A stretch of 64,000 nucleotides of DNA from Albibacterium bauzanense (GCF_004339765.1 NZ_SMGO01000001.1:372001-436000), one strand, 5' to 3'. Shown: positions 43,193-51,242, counted from the stretch's first letter. Notes: generated from the sequence alone by a model not told the origin. Translations and numbers: made by a program.

Positions 43193-44955
43193 TGTTAAAT
43201 ATCACAAATAGCGGCAAAATTGGTCAGGTTATAGAAGTTAATACTGAAAGAGTTATAGTTGAAGTCAGCAATGAACTCGATAATTATAATATAATCCATA
43301 ATGGAACTTTGTATCGTATTGGTCAGGTTGGTAGTTTTGTAAAAATCATTAATGGTCTTTCTTGTGTTTATTGCGTTGTTGAATCTTTTTCAACTTATAT
43401 GCAAACTGGTGATATTGCAATCAATAAGAAGGTAATTAATGTCTCATTACTTGGATTTAAAAATATAAAGGGCGAATTTGAAAGCGGAGCTAAAATAACA
43501 CCAAGTATTGCCGATTCAGTTTTTTTGATTGATGAAGACGATATCAATGTCATATTTAAATCTGATGTGAAATTTCCTATTGAAGTTGGGAAAAATTATT
43601 TTTCCAATAGTCTACCTGTTTACTTAAATCTTAATGAATTTGTACTTAAACATTCACTAATAGTAGGTAGTACAGGTAGTGGTAAATCTAATACTGTTGC
43701 TTATCTATTAAATAATATAACGACAGAATATAAAAGTTCCAGGGTTGTAATTATTGATATTCATGGTGAATACATGAAATATCTTGGTGACGATGCAAAT
43801 GAATTCTCCATTTATGACCCAGCAAAAAAGCTGGTTATACCATATTGGATGCTTGATTTTGAAACTCTTTGTAAATTGTTTGGACTTGGAAACGGTTTAA
43901 CTTATTCCTCAATTATAGATGTCTTTAGGGATAGGATTCTTGAAATGAAAAAAGAATTTGTTAATTCAGTAGACTTACTAAAAGAAAAAATAAAACTATC
44001 AGATATAAATATAAATTCGCCAATTCCATTTAATATTAAAAATATTTGGTTTGAATTTTATAATAGAGGTTATGGCACCTTTGAGAATGGCTCAAGAATA
44101 TTCGGTGAATTCGCATATCTAAAAGACGGAGATGAAAATCCTTTAATTGGAGATGCTGAAAATTTGATTAAACCTCAATTTGAACCATATTCTATGGGAG
44201 TCAATAGACCATTTAAGTCAAATGAGGTTCAATATAAAAACGTTGCAGATAACATCGAGAATTTATTGCGTAATGAAGATTTTAAATTTGTATTTGGTGA
44301 TGATGAATACATAAAAGGAGATAAAAGTATAGCAGAATTAATTTCCTCTTGGATTGAAAATGATAAACAAATAAGCGTATTAAACCTAAGCGGAATACCA
44401 TATAATATCTTAGATGTTGTCATTGGAGTACTTTCAAACTTACTATTTGACACGGTTTATTATACTTTAAAAATTGACGATAAGAAATATGAAGGTCGGC
44501 CTTTGCTAATATGTTACGAAGAAGCGCATCGGTACTTAAATTCTGGAACTCAAAATAGTTTTTCTCAAAATGCTGTAGAACGAATAATGAAAGAAGGAAG
44601 GAAATTTGGATTGGGAGCAATGATAATTTCTCAAAGACCAGTTGAAATTCCTAATACGATTTTATCCCAAGTTAGCACTTTTATTGCTCTGCGCTTAACT
44701 AATAGTGAGGATCAGTCAAAAATTATAAGTTTTGCACCAAATAATTTTTCAATGTTCCTCAAATCTTTGCCATCCTTGGGAAATGGAGATGCATTTGTAA
44801 TTGGCGAGTGTATGAAAATACCAATGAAAGTAAAAATACCATTATTAGACACTGTAAAGAACATAAACTTTGCTGAAAAGATAAGAGCATGGAATCAAGA
44901 AAAACCAGAAGAATTAAGTTATAGTGAAACAATAATACGTTGGATGCAAAAATAA
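43192..44955 (+). CDS. HerA-type DNA translocase ATPase of a SIR2-HerA system
   Basis: 587 aa. An N-terminal HAS-barrel-like domain (1-120) precedes a RecA-like ATPase with Walker A VGSTGSGKSNT near 160, the DIHGEYMKYLG motif typical of HerA/FtsK-like enzymes, Walker B LLICYEEAHRYL near 440, and IISQRPVEIPNTILSQ with the sensor Gln/Arg. It forms hexamers in characterised systems and assembles with SIR2 into a large NAD-degrading complex. It is coupled to the SIR2 gene by a one-base overlap and is 14 nt upstream of a KTSC gene. Confidence 0.88.
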   Translation: MLNITNSGKIGQVIEVNTERVIVEVSNELDNYNIIHNGTLYRIGQVGSFVKIINGLSCVYCVVESFSTYMQTGDIAINKKVINVSLLGFKNIKGEFESGAKITPSIADSVFLIDEDDINVIFKSDVKFPIEVGKNYFSNSLPVYLNLNEFVLKHSLIVGSTGSGKSNTVAYLLNNITTEYKSSRVVIIDIHGEYMKYLGDDANEFSIYDPAKKLVIPYWMLDFETLCKLFGLGNGLTYSSIIDVFRDRILEMKKEFVNSVDLLKEKIKLSDININSPIPFNIKNIWFEFYNRGYGTFENGSRIFGEFAYLKDGDENPLIGDAENLIKPQFEPYSMGVNRPFKSNEVQYKNVADNIENLLRNEDFKFVFGDDEYIKGDKSIAELISSWIENDKQISVLNLSGIPYNILDVVIGVLSNLLFDTVYYTLKIDDKKYEGRPLLICYEEAHRYLNSGTQNSFSQNAVERIMKEGRKFGLGAMIISQRPVEIPNTILSQVSTFIALRLTNSEDQSKIISFAPNNFSMFLKSLPSLGNGDAFVIGECMKIPMKVKIPLLDTVKNINFAEKIRAWNQEKPEELSYSETIIRWMQK

Positions 44956-44969
44956 TTAAAGGAAAAACT

Positions 44970-45218
44970 ATGGATATAGAATGGCAAGAAATTGGGTTTG
45001 ACTCAGATAATATTGATAGAATTGCTCATACTGGATTAGATATGTATGTAGAATTTAAGAAAGGTAGCGGTTACAAGTTTTGTAACTTACCTTATGAAAT
45101 TTTCGAAAGAATTCTAAATAAAGAAGTAATTAGTAAAAGTCAGGGTAAACCATCTTATGGCGCCACATTTAATATGCTAGTTGTAAAAGGCGGTTACAAA
45201 GGAGAGCAGTATAAATAA
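44970..45218 (+). CDS. KTSC-domain small protein
   Basis: 82 aa from ATG 44970, 14 nt after HerA. The pattern WQEIGFDSDNIDRIAHTG, then YVEFKKGSGYKFCNLPYEIFERIL, matches the KTSC fold (small beta-alpha domain found alone or fused to phage and lysyl-tRNA-synthetase-like proteins). Its biochemical role is not established. The tight spacing and its location inside the same cassette, before attC1, make it a candidate third component or inhibitor/accessory of the SIR2-HerA system. Confidence 0.75.
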   Translation: MDIEWQEIGFDSDNIDRIAHTGLDMYVEFKKGSGYKFCNLPYEIFERILNKEVISKSQGKPSYGATFNMLVVKGGYKGEQYK

Positions 45219-45261
45219 TAGTTTTGAATTAAATTGAATGAAAATTAGAGAATAAATCCCA

Positions 45262-45397
45262 GCCCCTAACAGCACCTACAAAAAATTGGCGTTTCAGTGG
45301 TTAAATGAAGCTTTGTGCTTAGTTTCAAGTTCAATGGTAGCAGATAGTTTAGAGCTTCGAAATCGCCAACTTCTTGTAGCTGCAAAACGTTAGTGGC
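45262..45397 (+). other. attC-like site 1
   Basis: R'' GCCCCTAAC (45262-45270) and R' GTTAGTGGC (45389-45397) enclose 118 bp. The outer part folds back: GCACCTACAAAAAATTGGCG (45272-45291) matches the complement of the segment 45364-45383 at 17 of 20 positions. R'' is a perfect complement of GTTAGGGGC at the start of the same cassette. It fills most of the non-coding gap 45219-45543. Confidence 0.8.
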
Positions 45398-45510
45398 AAG
45401 GCTAACGGGCGAAGCTGCCAAATAAGAGAATGTCGTCAATAAAGATCTTTTTTTTGAGACTTTTTCTCAATTTATAATCAGAAATTGTGTTTTTTTGTGA
45501 ATTTATGTTT

Positions 45511-45518
45511 TAGATTTG
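45511..45518 (+). promoter_or_regulatory. -7 element TAGATTTG for the cassette-2 operon
   Basis: TAGATTTG matches TAnnTTTG, 25 nt before the ATG at 45544. The cassette therefore seems to carry its own promoter instead of relying on a shared array promoter. Confidence 0.6.
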
Positions 45519-45543
45519 CGTATATTTCTCAAAATAAATAAAA

Positions 45544-46809
45544 ATGTTAGTACAATTTACAGTTGGAAATTTTCTTTCCTTCAATAAGAAAAGAACACTA
45601 AGCCTTGAAGCCAAAGGCATTTCCGAATTAAAAACCAATATATCTAGTTTCAAACCTGAAAAGATTCTTCGTTCATCTGTAATTTATGGAGCTAATTCAA
45701 GTGGAAAAAGCAATTTGATTAAAGCCTTAGAAAGAATGAGAGACGTTGTTTTGAGCTCTGTGAAGTTAAATGATTCAGATGAATTAGATTATTCCCCATT
45801 CTTACTATCCACCGAAACCGAAAATCAACCGACTTTTTTTGAAATTGTTTTTTGGCAAGATTCAACGAGATATAGATATGGCTTTGAATATACATTGGAG
45901 CAAATTGTCAATGAATGGCTATTTGCTGGGAAATCTGAAAAAAGTGAGAAATCTCTGTTCATAAGGACATTGGATGGAATAGGTGTTTCCGATAAATTTA
46001 AAGAAGGCGAAGGAAATGAATCTAAAACAAATGGCAACCGACTATTTATTTCTCTGGTAGCTCAATTAGGCGGTGACATTTCAAAAAAAATAGTAGATTT
46101 TTTCAATGATTATAATGTATTGTCAGGTCTTGAGCATAATGATTATACAGGGTTTACAATGAGAATGCTTCACAAAAATTTGAATGGATGCAATGAATCT
46201 TTGAAACTATACCAAAAGCTTAAATTAGGATTCAAAGAGATTAATGCGGTAGAGTCAGACTTTAATCCAGCTGAAATCCCTGACTTTATTTCAGCTAAAA
46301 TGAAAACAAAACTTATTAAAGACTTCGCTGGGAAAAAAGGTGTTAGTTTAAAGACCGTACATAATAAATTTGACAAAAAAGGAAATGTTATAGATTTTGT
46401 TGTTTTTGACAAACAAGGAAATGAGTCCGAAGGTACTAACAAAATTATTGATTTGTCTGGACCGATTTTCGATACATTGTATCTCGGTAAAGCGTTAATT
46501 ATTGATGAATTAGACGCTAAGTTACATCCGCTAATTACAATACGTATTGTTGAACTTTTTAATAGCCCAGAATCAAATCCTAACAATGCTCAATTGATTT
46601 TCACAACACACGATACTAATTTATTAGGTGAAGATCTTTTTAGAAGAGATCAAATTTGGTTTGCAGAAAAGGACGATCAAGAACAAACAGATTTGTATTC
46701 GCTATCCGACTTCAACTTACCTGACGGCTCTAAAGTTAGAAACGATTCAAATCTTGAAAGAAACTACATAAGAGGCAGATATGGTGCCATTCCATTCATT
46801 ACAAACTAA
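45544..46809 (+). CDS. AAA ATPase of an RloA/AbiLi-like defence pair
   Basis: 421 aa, ABC/SMC-like AAA_15 ATPase. The start VQFTVGNFLSFNKKRTLSLEA is the family N-terminus. Walker A is GANSSGKS at 49-56, ESEGTNKII the signature region, Walker B ALIIDELDAKLHP near 316-328, then FTTHDTNLL with the His switch. ATPases of this shape pair with RloB-type TOPRIM proteins in the AbiL and RloAB families, implicated in phage resistance. The RloB-like gene follows 7 nt downstream. Confidence 0.85.
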   Translation: MLVQFTVGNFLSFNKKRTLSLEAKGISELKTNISSFKPEKILRSSVIYGANSSGKSNLIKALERMRDVVLSSVKLNDSDELDYSPFLLSTETENQPTFFEIVFWQDSTRYRYGFEYTLEQIVNEWLFAGKSEKSEKSLFIRTLDGIGVSDKFKEGEGNESKTNGNRLFISLVAQLGGDISKKIVDFFNDYNVLSGLEHNDYTGFTMRMLHKNLNGCNESLKLYQKLKLGFKEINAVESDFNPAEIPDFISAKMKTKLIKDFAGKKGVSLKTVHNKFDKKGNVIDFVVFDKQGNESEGTNKIIDLSGPIFDTLYLGKALIIDELDAKLHPLITIRIVELFNSPESNPNNAQLIFTTHDTNLLGEDLFRRDQIWFAEKDDQEQTDLYSLSDFNLPDGSKVRNDSNLERNYIRGRYGAIPFITN

Positions 46810-46816
46810 TTGAACT

Positions 46817-47527
46817 ATGGCACGAATTATAAAAATTGATAATGCTTTACAGAAGCGTTTTGCAAAACAGGCTAAAAAAAATAAAGCAAGAGAACTTGTA
46901 ACTTATTTTTTAATTGTATGTGAAGGGGAAAAAACCGAACCGAATTATTTTAAATCTTTCCCCAAACAAGTAGGCAAAATTGTCTACGACATTGGATTTG
47001 ATGGTGGTGGAATTAGCACTCTAAAAGTTGTTGAGAAGGCTATTGAACTCAGGGATAAATCTAAACAAAAGTATGATAGAGTTTGGGCGGTTTTTGATAG
47101 AGATAGTTTCAAGGCAAATTCTTTCAATAGTGCAGTTTTAAAAGCTAACGCTAATGATATAAAGTGTGCTTGGAGTAATGAAGCTTTTGAATTATGGTAT
47201 TTGTTGCATTTTTATAACCGTATAACAGCAATGACGCGAGATGAATATAAGAAATCTATAGAAGATGCTGTAAATACAAAGCTTGGTAAAAAGAAAAATA
47301 TATTTCAATACAAAAAAAATGATACTGAAATGTATTTTCTATTAAATAAAGTAGGTAATCAAGGCTCTGCAATAAAATGGGCTAAAGAATTAGCTAATGG
47401 AATTACTGGAGAACAATTTGCCAATTACAATCCGCAAACAATGGTGTTTAAACTTGTTGAAGAACTTAATGGACAGTCTGAAGAATTAAACGCTGAGATT
47501 ATAGAAAAATATAGGGAAGGACAATAA
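46817..47527 (+). CDS. RloB-like TOPRIM protein (AbiLii-like)
   Basis: 236 aa. A basic N-terminus is followed by LIVCEGEKTEPNYF (Glu36 and Glu38 as candidate metal ligands) and RVWAVFDRDSF (Asp pair near 96-98), the two acidic motifs of the RloB TOPRIM-like fold. CAWSNEAFELWYLLHF is another family hallmark. It is the second component of the ATPase-RloB pair and the likely nuclease or toxic effector, held in check or triggered by the ATPase. It ends 12 nt before attC site 2. Confidence 0.85.
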   Translation: MARIIKIDNALQKRFAKQAKKNKARELVTYFLIVCEGEKTEPNYFKSFPKQVGKIVYDIGFDGGGISTLKVVEKAIELRDKSKQKYDRVWAVFDRDSFKANSFNSAVLKANANDIKCAWSNEAFELWYLLHFYNRITAMTRDEYKKSIEDAVNTKLGKKKNIFQYKKNDTEMYFLLNKVGNQGSAIKWAKELANGITGEQFANYNPQTMVFKLVEELNGQSEELNAEIIEKYREGQ

Positions 47528-47539
47528 GCAAAAGCCATA

Positions 47540-47674
47540 GCCACCAACAGCAGTTTGGCAAAATGTCGGGTTTAGTGCTAAGTTCAATGGCAGTTCTTCG
47601 AATGAACTTTTGTACAAAATTGAACATTTGTGCTTCGATTTCCGCCACTTCGTCAAGCTGCAAACGTTAGCCGT
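47540..47674 (+). other. attC-like site 2
   Basis: R'' GCCACCAAC (47540-47548), R' GTTAGCCGT (47666-47674). GCAGTTTGGCAAAATGTCGG matches the complement of the segment just before R' at 15 of 20 positions. The interior shares AAGTTCAATGG with attC site 1. R'' matches the complement of the cassette start (GTTAGTGGC) at 8 of 9. Confidence 0.75.
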
Positions 47675-47695
47675 AATTCTACCAAAAGTACGCAT

Positions 47696-48394
47696 ATGAA
47701 AAACCGAAAGTATCAAGGAGAAGCGTGGAAATCTTTTCGTAAAGATATTATCGAATCCGATCGGTTTGTTTGTTTGCAGTGTAGACGAAATTCATTTGAA
47801 GTCGTTTTGCAAGTACATCATAAACATTATATAAAAGGTAGAAAACTATGGGAATATGCGAGCGAAGATTGTATAACTTTATGCAGAGGTTGCCACGCAA
47901 TGGAGCACGGAATTATAATGCCAAATTTTGGATGGGATTATATTTGCGATGAAGATTTAGGGGATCTAATCGGGATATGCGACAGATGTGGAAATAATAT
48001 GCGATATGCTTTTCATATATATCACGAAAAATGGGGTTCGATACAAGTAGGAAGACAATGTTGCGACAATTTAACTGACAGTTTTGAAGCGTCAAATCAT
48101 TTAGAATCAGCAAGAAGATTTGAAAGTAGAAAACAAAATTTTATCAAATCGTTGAAGTGGAAAGAAGAAGATAACATTTATAAAATAAGTAAAAATTTAT
48201 TTGAAATTTTAATCAGTAAAGATGAAGAGTGTTTCAATTTGTCGATTTATGGAAAGAAAAGTTCTAAAAAGTACAAAACATTGTCCGATGCAAAAGCGTC
48301 TGCGTTCGAAGTATTGGAAAATGGAAAATTTATTGATTATTGCTTAAAGCATAAAATAATATTACCTCCAAAATTTAAAATAAATGACAAATAG
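47696..48394 (+). CDS. HNH-endonuclease-like protein with extra zinc-binding domain
   Basis: 232 aa from ATG 47696, after the attC site (a longer frame would run through it). The HNH domain (about 5-75) has CLQC, VHHKHYIKG and ITLCRGCHAMEHG, with paired cysteines binding structural zinc and the His of the beta-beta-alpha-metal site. A second motif at about 90-125, CDRCGNNMRYAFHIYHE ... VGRQCCDNL, resembles a zinc domain seen in small Cys-rich proteins. It is the only gene of cassette 3. A nuclease role in defence or recombination is possible but unproven. Confidence 0.75.
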   Translation: MKNRKYQGEAWKSFRKDIIESDRFVCLQCRRNSFEVVLQVHHKHYIKGRKLWEYASEDCITLCRGCHAMEHGIIMPNFGWDYICDEDLGDLIGICDRCGNNMRYAFHIYHEKWGSIQVGRQCCDNLTDSFEASNHLESARRFESRKQNFIKSLKWKEEDNIYKISKNLFEILISKDEECFNLSIYGKKSSKKYKTLSDAKASAFEVLENGKFIDYCLKHKIILPPKFKINDK

Positions 48395-48399
48395 GAACT

Positions 48400-48454
48400 A
48401 CTGCTAAATATTGGATTGGCGAAATATGGTTTTGTTAATACAGATGTTACCTGC
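48400..48454 (+). other. attC-like site 3 (short form)
   Basis: About 55 bp: R''-like ACTGCTAAA (48400-48408), hairpin TTGGATTGGCGAAA against TTTTGTTAATACAG with several wobble pairs, then R' GTTACCTGC (48446-48454). Its core TAATACAGATGTTA is identical to that of the site at 42066-42108. Confidence 0.6.
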
Positions 48455-48499
48455 AAGCAGAAAAACCGAAACTTGAAATAAAAAAATGGAATATTGAAT

Positions 48500-48892
48500 A
48501 TGTTTACAATAGAACAAATACACCAAGCATTTGGAAAAGTTAAAAGCGGAGCGGATTTCCCTCAATTTGTCCAAAATTTAAAAGAAATTGGAATAACACA
48601 TTATGATAACTTTGTATCAGACGGACGAACAAAATATTATGGAATAAATGACTTTACTCTTGACGGAGAATCAAAATATCCGAAAATGGAAGTAAACAAT
48701 ATAAATTCAGCGGAAAAACTGAAACACGCAATTTCAATCCATCAACAAGGACAAACAGGCTACCCAACTTTTTGTCAACAAGCATCAGACGCAGGAGTTG
48801 AAAAATGGACAACTCATATGATTGAAATGACAGTAACTTATTTTGACAAAAAGGGAAATAAATTAGTGGTTGAGCCAATTCCGCAGCTGTGA
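48500..48892 (+). CDS. DUF1398 family protein
   Basis: 130 aa from ATG 48500; a TTG two codons earlier is possible. FTIEQIHQAFGKVKSGADFP, the GITHYDNFVSDGRTKYYG stretch and YPTFCQQASDAGVEKW are the conserved blocks of DUF1398 (YbcV-like), small proteins common in cassette and phage contexts. The function is unknown. It is the single gene of cassette 4. The cassette's R'' box (GCAGGTAAC at 48940) is an exact complement of its own left end. Confidence 0.8.
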   Translation: MFTIEQIHQAFGKVKSGADFPQFVQNLKEIGITHYDNFVSDGRTKYYGINDFTLDGESKYPKMEVNNINSAEKLKHAISIHQQGQTGYPTFCQQASDAGVEKWTTHMIEMTVTYFDKKGNKLVVEPIPQL

Positions 48893-48939
48893 AATATTAA
48901 TAAAGAATAATGTGAAAAAGACAGCGAATAATAAAGCCA

Positions 48940-48966
48940 GCAGGTAACACCGTATAAATGTTAAAA
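48940..48966 (+). other. Truncated attC-like site 4
   Basis: R'' GCAGGTAAC (48940-48948) is a perfect complement of GTTACCTGC at 48446-48454. GTTAAAA at 48960-48966 could serve as R', but the hairpin between them is almost absent. The site is either degenerate or damaged. Confidence 0.5.
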
Positions 48967-48970
48967 AAAT

Positions 48971-49522
48971 ATGAGAAAAATAATTGCGGCACTCAATATG
49001 ACAGTTGATGGAATTTGTGATCATACAGTAGGAATTCCAGATGTAGAAATACATCAACATTATACAGAATTATTAGGACAAGGTGACGCAATTCTATACG
49101 GCAAAACCACGTATCAACTTATGGAATATTGGCGGACATTTTTAGAAAATCCTTCCGAAGAAAAATCAATGAATGACTTTGCTACGGCTATTGACAGAAT
49201 ACCAAAAATTGTTTTCTCTCATACACTTAAAAATGTAGATTGGCAAAGTGCAACCTTAGCAAATAATGATTTAAAAGAAACGGTTTTAGAACTCAAACAA
49301 CAATCAGGGGAAAATATTTTTATTGGTAGTCGTAGTTTAATCATACAACTATTGAAACTTAATTTGATTGATGAATTACAACTTTGCATATATCCAATGG
49401 TTGAGGGAAAAGGTTTAGCTCTATTTGAAGAAATATACGACAGAATTATTTTTAAACTTGTTAAAACTAAAATCTTTAATAGCGGAGCTATAATACTTTA
49501 CTACCAACTGCTACTGTATTAA
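48971..49522 (+). CDS. Dihydrofolate-reductase-like (RibD C-terminal domain) protein
   Basis: 183 aa. MRKIIAALNMTVDGICDH, then GQGDAILYGKTTYQLMEYW and FIGSRSLIIQLLKLNLIDELQLCIYPMV..GKG are the motifs of the YwjB/YyaP branch of the RibD_C/DHFR-like family, NADPH-binding reductases of uncertain substrate. Such genes are frequent integron and mobile cassettes. It lies right after the partial site at 48940. No attC was recognised after it; GTTGAAA near 49533 is a weak candidate. Confidence 0.82.
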   Translation: MRKIIAALNMTVDGICDHTVGIPDVEIHQHYTELLGQGDAILYGKTTYQLMEYWRTFLENPSEEKSMNDFATAIDRIPKIVFSHTLKNVDWQSATLANNDLKETVLELKQQSGENIFIGSRSLIIQLLKLNLIDELQLCIYPMVEGKGLALFEEIYDRIIFKLVKTKIFNSGAIILYYQLLLY

Positions 49523-49565
49523 GTTCAAAGCGTTGAAAGACATAAATATTGACATAATCACCCCC

Positions 49566-50306
49566 TTACCTCTTATACCAAACACCCAATATAGCACAGG
49601 GATTAAAGCTCTTATTATTCAAATATCCGAAACTCTGTAAAGATGCAAACAGTCGCAATCCGAAAGCAAAAAGTAGCATACCTCTTTCAATTGTGGCATT
49701 ATCAATAACCAATGGAATTTCAAAATTCTGTTCTTTAAACCCTTTGGAGATTCGGAAACGTTCCGATTCGAAATAATGAACTACCTCAGCAAACCGTGAG
49801 TCAAAATCATAATGGATCAACAAAAACCCAAAGCCGATATGAGATACGTCTTTCATAATACCTTTGGCTTCTTGATTAGCATCGAATTCAGAGATATCTA
49901 GCGTACAACTCTCTCCTGTTATTGATACCTGTGGTTTTTCCAGAAGAATATCACTTACCTGTGCCTTTGAATTAACAACCATACTTTCAAAACCAGGAAC
50001 TGTCTCCCAATCATCGAATACCGGATTATCTGCAATTTTATGCTTTGAGTAGAAACTTTTCTTAAAAAAGCTAACCATACTACAATAAAATGATCCATCC
50101 TGATTGTTTAAAGCAAAGTCCTTCAAAAAACCAAAAATCCTTGCACTTTGATAGGCTGCTTTCCCAAATTTTTTACTTTCCAAAACGGTGCCTCCTCGTG
50201 GTTTTACAGTACGCGGATAAGATTGAATAATCTCCTGCCCGTTCACCACGCGATAAACATAATTTCCAATCCTTCCATGAATTTTGCCATTCTTAATAAT
50301 TGCCAT
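49566..50306 (-). CDS. DUF6266 family protein, intact copy
   Basis: 246 aa from ATG 50306; the frame extends upstream without family-like sequence. The start MAIIKNGKIHGRIGNYVYRVVNGQ, with PRTVKPRGGTVLESKKFGKAA, is the N-terminal signature of DUF6266, a Bacteroidota family often present in many copies per genome. The function is unknown; the rest is beta-rich. The last 40 codons are found as three remnants at 33258, 39018 and 40395 in the same orientation, making this gene family the recurrent border of modules in the island. Confidence 0.75.
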   Translation of the reverse strand: MAIIKNGKIHGRIGNYVYRVVNGQEIIQSYPRTVKPRGGTVLESKKFGKAAYQSARIFGFLKDFALNNQDGSFYCSMVSFFKKSFYSKHKIADNPVFDDWETVPGFESMVVNSKAQVSDILLEKPQVSITGESCTLDISEFDANQEAKGIMKDVSHIGFGFLLIHYDFDSRFAEVVHYFESERFRISKGFKEQNFEIPLVIDNATIERGMLLFAFGLRLFASLQSFGYLNNKSFNPCAILGVWYKR

Positions 50307-50651
50307 AATCTTAAAATTTAATTGCGAAACAAAACCAAAGATTGGCGGATTATACCGAGAAAGCCAGTTTGTGAGAAAATTGCATAATGAAACGGGCATT
50401 TGATTAACAGAAGCATAGGAGACGCACATACCTTCTCTTAAATTAATGAAAACCCACAGAAAGTTTTCACTGCTATATCTACACTAAAAGAGCCAAAAAA
50501 GCGCAGACGTAGCGCAAGAATAGCTCTTTAATAACTCTAATGTGTAAAGCAAGGTGTTTAGAATTTATATAAGAAGGAAGTAAAAACTAAAAGTATGAAT
50601 AACTTTCCTGTATTTAGCAACTTAGTAATGAGGTTTTGGTTTGTTTCAGCT
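50307..50651. other. Intergenic region upstream of the DUF6266 gene
   Basis: 345 bases without a convincing gene. A nested inverted repeat at 50487-50529 pairs AAAGAGC with GCTCTTT, with GCGC arms inside. It could be a terminator-like or leader structure. Nothing else was recognised. Confidence 0.4.
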
Positions 50652-51164
50652 TTAAGATTTAAACTGGTTTATTTCATTGAGTGCTTTAATCAACTCTTCG
50701 GGGCTACTTGTTCCTATTAATAATTTCTTCTGATCAGTAAATTGAAGCTGCAATCCCATATTGCCTGAAACATTATAGGCTGTTCCGCTTCCAAAGATAC
50801 TGAATCGTAAACCCCATCCACCGTATTCAACAAGTGGCCTGTATTTCCTCACAAATGATCTGGTTATTTTATCCCAAGGATAATATTTAAAAGAAATATG
50901 GAAAGGAAAGAATCTAATATAAATGCCATCATTCTTTACCTGTGTTTCTAATCGAGCGAAAACAAACAAGACTGTAAACAAAACAACTAAGCCTGTGGCA
51001 AATATAAGTCCTTCGTTGCTCATTGGCTTGTCGCCAAATTGCTGTCTTTCTATAACTTGTTTATATGCTCCTAGTATAAATAGTGTGTTTATACCCAATA
51101 AGATTAACCAAAACCACCATTGTCTGAATCTTTGTTGCTCGCTAAATAAGACTTTATCGTTCAT
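50652..51164 (-). CDS. Small two-helix membrane protein
   Basis: 170 aa. Two transmembrane helices at about 15-35 and 53-72 are followed by a soluble domain of about 95 residues with DGIYIRFFPFHISFKYYPWDKI and LQLQFTDQKKLLIGTSSPEEL. The pattern resembles small membrane proteins with a PH-like domain (for example DUF6141-type), but the match is not secure. It stands alone; the esterase gene upstream ends 78 bp before its start on the same strand. Confidence 0.65.
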   Translation of the reverse strand: MNDKVLFSEQQRFRQWWFWLILLGINTLFILGAYKQVIERQQFGDKPMSNEGLIFATGLVVLFTVLFVFARLETQVKNDGIYIRFFPFHISFKYYPWDKITRSFVRKYRPLVEYGGWGLRFSIFGSGTAYNVSGNMGLQLQFTDQKKLLIGTSSPEELIKALNEINQFKS

Positions 51165-51242
51165 ATTTTAATTTTGCGGTAGGGTTAAAATAATGTTCTG
51201 ATTCTTGGCTTCATAACAGATTTTATTTCTGAATACTGATTC

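Larger units (their letters stand above)
41103..49533. mobile_element. Integron-like element: recombinase plus cassette array
   Basis: A minus-strand tyrosine recombinase is followed by plus-strand genes separated by sites of the form RYYYAAC ... GTTRRRY. Cassette bounds taken at G/TT are 42101-45389, 45390-47666, 47667-48446, 48447-48960 and about 48961-49533. The first bases of each cassette are complementary to the R'' box at its own end (perfect 9/9 for cassettes 1 and 4, 8/9 for 2, 7/9 for 3). This is what excision-integration of circular cassettes predicts. All cassette genes read in the same direction. Confidence 0.78.
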
